Below, in pieces: positions 13,586-19,753 of a stretch of 32,042 bases of DNA. Under the pieces are notes generated by a model that was not told the origin of the DNA, did no database searches, and was given only the letters and a program-made list of their open reading frames with translations. This stretch comes from a virus: the IMG/VR virus record IMGVR_UViG_3300025704_000076, positions 1-32,042 of that record, one strand, 5' to 3'. The position numbers were made by a program, and so were the translations under genes. Every line of letters starts with the position of its first letter. The stretch's first letter is position 1.

Positions 13586-13826
13586 AGAGACTATGTTCCA
13601 AGTAAAAATCTATGACTTGAAAGCGGTATTAGGTGATGACATAGTAGTAGATGGCATCCCTGATATGAATCATGCATACGTGATGGTTATGTCTAATGAT
13701 GAAGATGAGACAACCACTGTCTTCTTAACATGTGATGAGGGCATAGAGGACATGGCTGTCACACTAGAGAAGGTAGCTAGTGAGATACGTACCTTGAAAA
13801 AGGAGACACAACAATCAATCCACTAA
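13578..13826 (+). CDS. Small acidic protein, 82 aa, unknown
   Basis: ATG 13578 follows CCGGAG. Strand-rich and acidic: 'MFQVKIYDLKAVLGDDIVVD', 'HAYVMVMSNDEDETTTVFLT', then a helix 'DMAVTLEKVASEIRTLKKE'. No family is recognised. Near its end a G-AAAAA-GG run (13796-13803) could allow a -1 shift into the frame of the downstream membrane protein, which lacks a good start of its own; this is speculative. Confidence 0.65.
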   Translation: MSEETMFQVKIYDLKAVLGDDIVVDGIPDMNHAYVMVMSNDEDETTTVFLTCDEGIEDMAVTLEKVASEIRTLKKETQQSIH

Positions 13827-13855
13827 GAGATGTTAGAGACACTAATGCAAAGAGG

Positions 13856-13978
13856 GTGATCCAAGAGACGGGAGGGGTCTTGGATGCAGTAACCACAGTC
13901 CTCTTTACGCTATGGTTAGTATCAGCATTGACTATCTTTAGCGTAGTAATGTTTATTTTATATCTTATAACGAGGTGA
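13856..13978 (+). CDS. Single-span membrane microprotein, 40 aa (start unsure)
   Basis: The frame encodes one clear hydrophobic span, 'VTTVLFTLWLVSALTIFSVV' and on to 'MFILYLITR' (about residues 12-37). There is no ATG in the open part. GTG 13856 is the first ordinary start but AGAGG touches it with no spacer; a TTG at 13880 is also poorly spaced. Translation could come from a weak start or from a -1 shift at 13796-13803. Its end carries GAGGTG for the next gene. Confidence 0.45.
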   Translation: MIQETGGVLDAVTTVLFTLWLVSALTIFSVVMFILYLITR

Positions 13979-13980
13979 TC

Positions 13981-14097
13981 ATGGACTTAGAAGCGATAGT
14001 AGTATATATAATCATGGGGATTACAGCGGCGACATTGCTAACTCAAGTTTGGTTAATCGTATACTATCTTAGTAAGATAGCAGCGGGGGTGTTATGA
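13981..14097 (+). CDS. Single-span membrane microprotein, 38 aa
   Basis: ATG 13981 follows GAGGTG with a normal spacer. Most of the product is one hydrophobic span (about residues 5-31: AIVVYIIMGITAATLLTQVW, then LIVYYLS), ending KIAAGVL. It overlaps the next gene by ATGA. Together with the preceding membrane microprotein it forms a pair just before the ribonucleotide reductase gene. Function unknown. Confidence 0.6.
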   Translation: MDLEAIVVYIIMGITAATLLTQVWLIVYYLSKIAAGVL

Positions 14098-14267
14098 ATG
14101 AGAACGTGATTGTACAGGGGAGCTTCGGCTCCCTTGCTGCTCTAAAGAAGCAGCTAGAAAAGAACGGAGTGAAGGTTATTTCCTTCGATGGTAAAACATT
14201 AACCACAGACCACGCTACCTTTTCCATGGTAGACCAAAAAATAATCAGAGAAACTAGGGACAATTAA
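14094..14267 (+). CDS. Small basic protein, 57 aa, unknown
   Basis: ATG 14094 is ATGA-coupled, with GGGGGTG upstream. The pattern VIVQGSFGSLAALKKQLEKN, then GVKVISFDGKTLTTDHATFS, then MVDQKIIRETRDN suggests a beta-alpha-beta unit. No family is recognised. Its stop is shared with the reductase start (TAATG) and AGGGA within it is the reductase binding site, so the two are probably translated together. Confidence 0.6.
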   Translation: MNENVIVQGSFGSLAALKKQLEKNGVKVISFDGKTLTTDHATFSMVDQKIIRETRDN

Positions 14268-16132
14268 TGGATCAATACCAACAGTACATACACACTAGCC
14301 GATACGCACGCTGGCTGCCTGAGCTTCAACGAAGAGAAACATGGGAGGAAACGGTAAGTAGGTATGTAGATTTCTGGGTAAATCGTGGAGATTTAGATAG
14401 CAAGACAGCTACTAAGATGCACAAGGCTATCTATAACATGGAAGTAATGCCATCAATGAGATGCCTTATGACAGCAGGTGTTGCACTTGATAGAGATAAC
14501 ATGGCGGGTTTCAACTGTAGTTACATAGCCATCGATCATGTACGTGCATTCGATGAGATCTTATACGTTCTCATGTGTGGTACAGGTGTAGGCTTCTCTG
14601 TTGAAAGACAATCAGTAAAGAAACTGCCAGAAATATCAGAGGACTTTCATGAAACAGACACAACAATCATCGTCAGAGATAGCAAGATCGGGTGGGCTAA
14701 AGCGTTTAAGGAATTGCTCGGACTACTCTACTCCGGACAGGTGCCAAAGTGGGACGTGTCCAAGCTCAGACCAAAGGGTGCACCACTCAAGACTTTCGGT
14801 GGCAGAAGTAGTGGGCCTGAGCCTTTGGTTGCTCTGTTTAACTTCGCTGTTCGTATGTTCCGTAATGCTGCTGGCCGTAGGCTTACTAGCCTTGAGTGTC
14901 ATGACCTAGTATGTAAGGTAGCTGAGATTGTAGTGGTAGGTGGTGTGCGTAGGTCGGCACTTATCTCTCTATCTAATCTATCAGATGATCGAATGCGAGG
15001 GGCTAAGCTAGGTAACTGGTGGGAGTTAGACGGACAACGTGCACTTGCTAACAACTCAGCAGTGTATACAGAGCAGCCTGACTTCGAGGTGTTCTTAAAG
15101 GAATGGGTATCGTTACATGAGAGTAAGTGTGGTGAGCGAGGGATCTTCTCTCGTATAGCCAGTAAGAATCAAGCAGCTAAGAGTGGCAGGCGGGATGTCG
15201 ATCACGACTTCGGCACCAACCCTTGCAGTGAGATCATCTTACGATCAGCTCAGGTTTGTAATTTGTCTGAGATAGTGGTTCGTAGTACTGATACACCACA
15301 GGATCTAAACCGTAAGGTAGAGATGGCTGCTATCATTGGTACATTACAGTCTACTCTTACTGACTTCCGTTATGTACGTCCTATCTGGACACGTAACACA
15401 GCAGAAGAAAGACTACTAGGTGTATCGATGACTGGCATTATGGACCACCCACTGCTAAGCAAGACATCATGTGCACCTTTGTTGGAGAAGCTGAAGAATA
15501 AGGCTGTCACTGTCAATAAGAAGTGGGCTAAGCGTTTAGGTATTGAACAATCTACGGCGATCACCGCCGTGAAACCTAGCGGTACTGTCTCACAGTTAGT
15601 TGATAGTGCATCAGGCATCCATGCTAGGTACTCACCTTACTATGTCAGACGTGTACGGAGTGATACTAAAGATCCTCTTACCGCTCTGCTACAGGATCAG
15701 GGTGTACCATGGGAGCAGGATGTAATGAACGCAGAGAACGTAGTGTTCAGCTTCCCTGTTAAGGCACCGAAGGATGCAGTGTGTACCGAGGACTTAGATG
15801 TCAAGAAGCAGTTAGACTTATGGGAGGTGTACCAAGATCATTGGTGTGAACACAAGCCATCTGTTACTGTGTACTACAGTGATGACGAGTTCTTAGCAGC
15901 AGGTCAATGGATATGGGATAAGCTAGATAAGTGTAGTGGTGTGTCGTTCCTACCAAGGTCTGATCATGTCTACCAGCAGGCACCTTACGAAGAGATCAGC
16001 AAAGATGTGTACAGTAACTTGTGCAAGTCTATGCCTAAGATTGATTGGAGTAAGTTGTCACAGTATGAATCATCTGACATGACAGAGGGGGCTCAAACAC
16101 TAGCCTGTGTTGGACCATCGTGTGAAATTTAG
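14267..16132 (+). CDS. nrdJ: Adenosylcobalamin-dependent (class II) ribonucleotide reductase, 621 aa
   Basis: Reduces ribonucleotides to deoxyribonucleotides with vitamin B12 as radical source. The active site is clear: NPCSEI has N318, thiyl-radical C320 and E322, and C84 (GFNCSYIAID) pairs with C331 (CNLSEI) for substrate reduction. The C-terminal C614/C619 (CVGPSCEI) would shuttle electrons from thioredoxin. 'AVKPSGTVSQ' and 'GGVRRSA' are usual for the family. Single-chain layout and the opening (SRYARWLPELQRRETWEETV) match the monomeric Lactobacillus type, shorter than its ~739 aa. It needs no oxygen or second subunit but needs host B12. It is a hallmark of cobavirus-like marine phages. 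Confidence 0.95.
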   Translation: MDQYQQYIHTSRYARWLPELQRRETWEETVSRYVDFWVNRGDLDSKTATKMHKAIYNMEVMPSMRCLMTAGVALDRDNMAGFNCSYIAIDHVRAFDEILYVLMCGTGVGFSVERQSVKKLPEISEDFHETDTTIIVRDSKIGWAKAFKELLGLLYSGQVPKWDVSKLRPKGAPLKTFGGRSSGPEPLVALFNFAVRMFRNAAGRRLTSLECHDLVCKVAEIVVVGGVRRSALISLSNLSDDRMRGAKLGNWWELDGQRALANNSAVYTEQPDFEVFLKEWVSLHESKCGERGIFSRIASKNQAAKSGRRDVDHDFGTNPCSEIILRSAQVCNLSEIVVRSTDTPQDLNRKVEMAAIIGTLQSTLTDFRYVRPIWTRNTAEERLLGVSMTGIMDHPLLSKTSCAPLLEKLKNKAVTVNKKWAKRLGIEQSTAITAVKPSGTVSQLVDSASGIHARYSPYYVRRVRSDTKDPLTALLQDQGVPWEQDVMNAENVVFSFPVKAPKDAVCTEDLDVKKQLDLWEVYQDHWCEHKPSVTVYYSDDEFLAAGQWIWDKLDKCSGVSFLPRSDHVYQQAPYEEISKDVYSNLCKSMPKIDWSKLSQYESSDMTEGAQTLACVGPSCEI

Positions 16133-16141
16133 GAGTCTAGT

Positions 16142-16252
16142 ATGAAGATAGGTCAAACAATATGGAGGGCCGGCTTCGCGCTGGTCTTTGTATTCTTGGG
16201 GGTGACTGCTTGTATAGCAGGTATTGACATCCTAATATCAATAGGAGTGTAG
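16142..16252 (+). CDS. Membrane microprotein, 36 aa
   Basis: ATG 16142 follows GGAGTCTAGT, a start region nearly repeated before the next two genes (GGAGTGTAGT, GAGGTGTAGT). The product is MKIGQTIWRAG followed by one hydrophobic span (FALVFVFLGVTACIAGIDIL) and ISIGV. VTAC resembles a lipobox, but almost nothing follows the cysteine, so a plain membrane peptide is more likely. It ends 1 nt before the exported-protein gene. Confidence 0.6.
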   Translation: MKIGQTIWRAGFALVFVFLGVTACIAGIDILISIGV

Positions 16253-16253
16253 T

Positions 16254-16703
16254 ATGAATATTGCTAGTACGTTATGTGCAGTAGGGCTATCATTGATCTT
16301 ATCTGGGGGTGCGTTCAGCGCCTCTATGTATGAAGAGAAAGATATTGTACTGTCTTGGCAGGCACCTACCTACAATGAAGACGGAACACCTCTTGTCCTT
16401 AGCGACATCTTAGAGTACGAGCTTGAGGCTCTGCTCACAGATGCGTGTGAGGACGGGGAGTGGCTCTCTTGTGAACAGATCTACTCATGGATACCAGAGT
16501 CTATGATCCTAGTACGAGGGACGTACTACTACGTGTATGAAGTGTACTACGTAGTAATTGATTCTCAGGAAGAGGCCATGACCTTTTATGATGTACCCAA
16601 CTTTGACTGGGTGTTGTCTATGAGAACAATTGCTACATCTGGGCTTGAGTCTGAACGATCTGGCTACGTAGTGTTACCTAAAGAATTCTTTTTAATTGAA
16701 TAG
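16254..16703 (+). CDS. Exported fibronectin type III-like protein, 149 aa
   Basis: A signal peptide is visible: hydrophobic core at residues 4-18 (ASTLCAVGLSLILSG), then small residues AFSA with likely cleavage near 23. The mature part reads as one FnIII domain: 'IVLSWQAPTYNEDGTPL' with the core Trp at 35, 'LEYELEALL' near 53, and the typical last strand 'VLSMRTIATSGLESERSGYV'. C65 and C73 could form a disulfide in an insert. Probably periplasmic. Having an exported adhesion-type domain between reductase and ClpX-like genes, away from the virion genes, is unusual; blocking superinfection or altering the envelope is a guess. Confidence 0.75.
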   Translation: MNIASTLCAVGLSLILSGGAFSASMYEEKDIVLSWQAPTYNEDGTPLVLSDILEYELEALLTDACEDGEWLSCEQIYSWIPESMILVRGTYYYVYEVYYVVIDSQEEAMTFYDVPNFDWVLSMRTIATSGLESERSGYVVLPKEFFLIE

Positions 16704-16712
16704 AGGTGTAGT

Positions 16713-17903
16713 ATGGGTGATGACGACAAGAAGGGGACTGTTAGAATGAAACCTATGACTGATGAAGAGATGAGACAACTGCTCAAGTACATGGGGGATG
16801 GTGATGATGAAGGCATGGATGCTTTCTTTGAGAACCTGCTTATTGAGGACGCAATCATGGAAGAATATTACATGAATGAGCCTCGCCCTCCTAAACCTAA
16901 GCCCAAAGCATTGGCCCCACCTAAGCCATTGCCTAAGCCCCATGAGATTATGGAGCAGCTTAATGAGTACATCATTGATCAAGATGATGCTAAGAAAGTA
17001 TTGTCTGTAGCTATCTACAATCACATGAAGAGAGCTAAAGATCCTGAGAACATGTATCTTAGGAAGTCTAACATCATGTTGATAGGCTCTACAGGTACAG
17101 GTAAGACGCTGTTTGCTCAGACCATAGCCAAGGCTGTTGACATACCATTAGCTATTGCTGATGCTACGTCACTGACGGAGGCAGGGTATGTTGGTGATGA
17201 CGTTGAAACAATACTTGAAAGACTTCTTGATGAGTGTGATCATAATGTTAAGAAGGCAGAGCGAGGTATCATCTACATCGATGAGATCGATAAGGTGTGT
17301 GCCAGAGCTGACTCAGGTGGTAAGCGTGACATATCAGGGGCAGGGGTGCAACATGCACTACTCAAACTAATAGAGGGTACGATTGCTACTGTTAAGATTG
17401 GATCAGGTCACAACCAGACGAAGGTTAAGGTTGATACATCTAACATCTTGTTCATTGTAGGGGGTGCGTTCAGTGGTATAGATAAGATAGCAAGTGCAAG
17501 GCTGAACGGGAAGGGTAACTCAATAGGCTTTGGTGCTGATGTAACAAGTGTTGATGACGACAGACAAACACCAATGTCTGATACATCTCTTGAAGATCTT
17601 AAATCATATGGCATGATACCTGAGCTACTAGGTAGGATACCTGTGTTAGCTAAGCTCAATCCATTAGATGTTAATGCGTTAAAGAGGATCTTGACTGAGC
17701 CTAAGAACGCTATCGTTAAACACTATGAGGAGTTGTTTGCTTTAGATGGCACGTCTCTGAGAATATCAGATGAAGCACTAACTAAGATAGCTGAAGAAGC
17801 TATTGAGAATGGAACCGGAGCTAGGGGATTACAATCTATAATGGAACGTGACCTACTAGATTATATGTTTGACGCTGAAGAGAATGTGGAGATAGACTTA
17901 TGA
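16713..17903 (+). CDS. ClpX-like AAA+ ATPase without the usual N-terminal zinc domain, 396 aa
   Basis: A phage-encoded unfoldase related to host ClpX. Walker A GSTGTGKT (125-132), pore loop GYVG (158-161), Walker B IIYIDEIDK (186-194), 'VDTSNILFIVGGAF' (240-253), the IGF loop for docking ClpP (IGF 271-273), arginine-finger region PELLGRIP (303-310) and sensor 2 GTGARG (367-372) are all present. The zinc domain that host ClpX uses for adaptors is replaced by ~75 residues: an acidic segment with Met, then a Pro/Lys stretch (RPPKPKPKALAPPKPLPKP). The basic RKH pore residues of host ClpX are not evident. It may form altered complexes with host ClpP and retarget proteolysis. ATG 16713 follows GAGGTG. 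Confidence 0.92.
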   Translation: MGDDDKKGTVRMKPMTDEEMRQLLKYMGDGDDEGMDAFFENLLIEDAIMEEYYMNEPRPPKPKPKALAPPKPLPKPHEIMEQLNEYIIDQDDAKKVLSVAIYNHMKRAKDPENMYLRKSNIMLIGSTGTGKTLFAQTIAKAVDIPLAIADATSLTEAGYVGDDVETILERLLDECDHNVKKAERGIIYIDEIDKVCARADSGGKRDISGAGVQHALLKLIEGTIATVKIGSGHNQTKVKVDTSNILFIVGGAFSGIDKIASARLNGKGNSIGFGADVTSVDDDRQTPMSDTSLEDLKSYGMIPELLGRIPVLAKLNPLDVNALKRILTEPKNAIVKHYEELFALDGTSLRISDEALTKIAEEAIENGTGARGLQSIMERDLLDYMFDAEENVEIDL

Positions 17904-18091
17904 TTACAATACAGCATGTACAAGATGAAGATATGAAACCGTATGGCAACGTGTCTACTGTTACGTTTGAGATTGATGACAGTCAGTCTACTATAGATGA
18001 TCTACTTCAAGCCTTCGATTACTTTATAAAAGCTATCGGGTATCACCCCGAAGGATGCTTGGAGTATGTTGAGGAGGAGGAGTTAGTATGA
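17900..18091 (+). CDS. Small acidic protein, 63 aa, unknown
   Basis: ATG 17900 overlaps the ClpX-like stop by ATGA. Strand-helix layout: 'ITIQHVQDEDMKPYG', 'VSTVTFEIDD', a helix 'TIDDLLQAFDYFIKAIGY', then HPEGCLEYVEEEELV. The pattern recalls small phage proteins of unknown role that follow metabolic genes. It may be co-translated with the ATPase, so a partner role is possible. Confidence 0.65.
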   Translation: MITIQHVQDEDMKPYGNVSTVTFEIDDSQSTIDDLLQAFDYFIKAIGYHPEGCLEYVEEEELV

Positions 18092-18246
18092 TAACAAGTG
18101 AGACATTCACCACGTACCAACAGGTGATGGAGTACCTGATCCAGACTGAGCCGGATCAGTTCTCTGTTGCGTGTCATGAGCAGGAGGATGGGAGCCAAGT
18201 CTGGTTCTTATCCACACCTGATGGAGAGGAGAAGGCTGTATATTAA
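18088..18246 (+). CDS. Small acidic protein, 52 aa, unknown
   Basis: This is the last gene of the rightward operon. ATG 18088 overlaps the previous stop by ATGA after GGAGGAGGAG. The product (MITSETFTTYQQVMEYLIQT...) has a helix then two strands (FSVACHEQED, SQVWFLSTPDGE). A 7-bp inverted repeat (18136-18142/18153-18159) lies inside it. Its TAA shares the TTAA 18243-18246 with the stop codon of the opposing gene. Confidence 0.6.
   Translation: MITSETFTTYQQVMEYLIQTEPDQFSVACHEQEDGSQVWFLSTPDGEEKAVY
18136..18159 (+). repeat. 7-bp inverted repeat near the convergence point
   Basis: CTGATCC (18136-18142) and GGATCAG (18153-18159) form a perfect stem with a 10-nt loop, followed by TTCTCTGTT. It is inside a coding region and lacks a true T run, so at best a weak terminator for the rightward operon. 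Confidence 0.4.
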
Positions 18247-18443
18247 TCTTCTTCTTCGTCCTCGAACATCATCCCTATCTTCGCAGTTTCTAACATACCC
18301 ACCACCAAGGTTGGGGGGAGTACGTCGAGAGCATCATCAATAGCTGATTCAAGCTGTTCCATGAACGCCTCGACTGCTTCATCCCAGTCCACTTCTTCTT
18401 GTCTCGCCTTCTGCTTATCACTAAAACTTGTATCAAGACTCAT
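18243..18443 (-). CDS. Small acidic protein, 66 aa, unknown
   Basis: This is the last gene of the leftward virion/lysis operon. ATG 18443 follows GGAAGAG. The product is acidic and helical (DWDEAVEAFMEQLESAIDDA), with a short hydrophobic part (LPPTLVVGMLETAKIGMMF) and an acidic tail EDEEED. It is not a convincing membrane span. Being next to two membrane proteins and the lysozyme suggests a late role, but no family is recognised. Confidence 0.6.
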   Translation of the reverse strand: MSLDTSFSDKQKARQEEVDWDEAVEAFMEQLESAIDDALDVLPPTLVVGMLETAKIGMMFEDEEED

Positions 18444-18453
18444 ATACTCTTCC

Positions 18454-18888
18454 TTATTTAAAAACCCAAAGACCTATACCAACAACAATACCTGCTACCC
18501 AGTAATACTTTCTATACTTAGGACTCTTAACCTTGTTGACCTCACTGGCAGCTTCAACATGGTTGAATGCAGCTACCACACCACCTGTTTGTCTAAAGAA
18601 TATGTTAACCAATGGACCACATGCTAAGAGAGCGATGGCTGCTGGCCACTGCATATAGAAAGCAAACCATGTCACACCCCAGTATAGGTTGTCAAAGAAG
18701 TTAGACACAAACCCTATCCATATCCCCTTAGCCAGCTTACCTTGAGCTGAAGTCTTGCCTTTACCCATACTCTTCTTAAACTCAGGCCACCATAGCACAG
18801 CTATCTCTACACAATAACACAGGAAAGGTATAGTTAAGGCTATACTTATCACTGTGCTTACATCTGCCCAGATACTTGACTCATTCAT
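18454..18888 (-). CDS. Multi-span membrane protein, 144 aa; holin candidate
   Basis: About four hydrophobic segments are seen: residues ~10-33 (TVISIALTIPFLCYCVEIAV), ~50-80 (IWIGFVSNFFDNLYWGVTWF), ~81-100 (PAAIALLACGPLVNIFFRQ) and ~126-143 (YWVAGIVVGIGLWVFK). Basic loops (KKSMGKGKTSAQGK) lie between. The position right after the lysozyme and a single-span protein suggests a lysis role, but no holin family is recognised. It is coupled to the previous gene by TAATG at 18888. Confidence 0.6.
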   Translation of the reverse strand: MNESSIWADVSTVISIALTIPFLCYCVEIAVLWWPEFKKSMGKGKTSAQGKLAKGIWIGFVSNFFDNLYWGVTWFAFYMQWPAAIALLACGPLVNIFFRQTGGVVAAFNHVEAASEVNKVKSPKYRKYYWVAGIVVGIGLWVFK

Positions 18889-19145
18889 TATTTCTTATCC
18901 TTATTCATACCAACTAAATGTTCATAATGGAACTGTTCCATAGTGGACAGCCTCCCTTTGACCTCCCCAAGGGTCTCTCTTATTTCTGCCCTTTCCTCAG
19001 CATCACCAAGCCTTGATTGCTCGCATGACTTTCGATCTCTATACAGGAGTCGTACTGCATACGTTAGACCGATAAGGACTAGGGCTAGCATACCAACTAT
19101 GCCTAGCTTTTCTATACTACCTGCTGCTTCTATCAGAGCGTTCAT
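18888..19145 (-). CDS. Single-span membrane protein with coiled coil, 85 aa; holin or spanin candidate
   Basis: One hydrophobic span (residues ~14-35: LGIVGMLALVLIGLTYAVRL) is followed by a long charged helix (RDRKSCEQSRLGDAEERAEI and EVKGRLSTMEQFHYEHLVGM). This is the layout of small phage holins and of inner-membrane spanins (Rz-like). It joins the lysozyme gene by an ATGA overlap, the usual order in a lysis cassette. No partner outer-membrane lipoprotein gene was found nested in it. Confidence 0.65.
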   Translation of the reverse strand: MNALIEAAGSIEKLGIVGMLALVLIGLTYAVRLLYRDRKSCEQSRLGDAEERAEIRETLGEVKGRLSTMEQFHYEHLVGMNKDKK

Positions 19146-19753
19146 GAATCTAGCCCCGCTGCATCAGCTATCTTCTTAGATCGTGTCTTCAACAATCCTT
19201 TCTTACCAGATGCATCAGTGAATGATGTGACACTCTCCTCACGTACCTTCTTATCATCTCCAGCTCTCATTGCTTTCAATAAAGATGGCCACTTGTTAGC
19301 CTTAACTGAGCCAGTATTAAAGGCTATGTTAACTAACACATCCTGATACTTCTTAGGTAAGTCATCGAAGTCTTCAACATCCTTCCTCACTATGTCAGCA
19401 TGTTTCTTTATGTCAGCCCTGAATAACTTAATAGCATCGGCATCACTAATACCATTCTTATAAGTACCAGCATCCTCCTCAGCCTGTGTTATCTTATGAC
19501 CATAGCCTATAGTATCTAACCCACCTTCAGGTGAGGCATGAGATGACCAGAGATCATCCTTAAACCCTACCTTCTGTGCGTTCTCTACCTCAGCAAGGGA
19601 CTCTTCAAACGAATTGAATGCCACCTCAGCCACCTTCTTTAACTTAGGTGTAGCCACGGGGACTTCACCTATCTTAGTTAGCCCCCCACTCGGAGCAGGT
19701 GGGACATCGCCCACCCTCTTAAAGTTCCTATCTACACCACCAAGTTTTGACAT
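19142..19753 (-). CDS. GH24 lysozyme with N-terminal repeat region, 203 aa
   Basis: Cuts peptidoglycan like T4 lysozyme. E57 and D66 (ENAQKVGFKD) match T4 E11 and D20 by spacing, and T81 in DTIGYGHKIT matches T26; between D66 and T81 there is a ~9-residue insertion relative to T4. 'IAFNTG' (143-148) is also typical. The first ~45 residues hold three copies of a short motif (FKRVGDVP, LTKIGEVP, LKKVAEVA) before the catalytic domain, with no signal peptide. Position directly after the internal virion proteins and before membrane proteins fits either the endolysin or a virion-carried muramidase. It overlaps the upstream stop by TAATG. Confidence 0.88.
   Translation of the reverse strand: MSKLGGVDRNFKRVGDVPPAPSGGLTKIGEVPVATPKLKKVAEVAFNSFEESLAEVENAQKVGFKDDLWSSHASPEGGLDTIGYGHKITQAEEDAGTYKNGISDADAIKLFRADIKKHADIVRKDVEDFDDLPKKYQDVLVNIAFNTGSVKANKWPSLLKAMRAGDDKKVREESVTSFTDASGKKGLLKTRSKKIADAAGLDS

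Noticed and set aside
16142-16252. Lipoprotein based on VTAC
   Set aside because: Only about a dozen residues follow the cysteine and they are hydrophobic; a simple membrane peptide is more likely.
18888-19145. Rz/Rz1 spanin pair
   Set aside because: The 85-aa protein has the single-span plus coiled-coil layout, but no overlapping lipoprotein frame with a lipobox was found.
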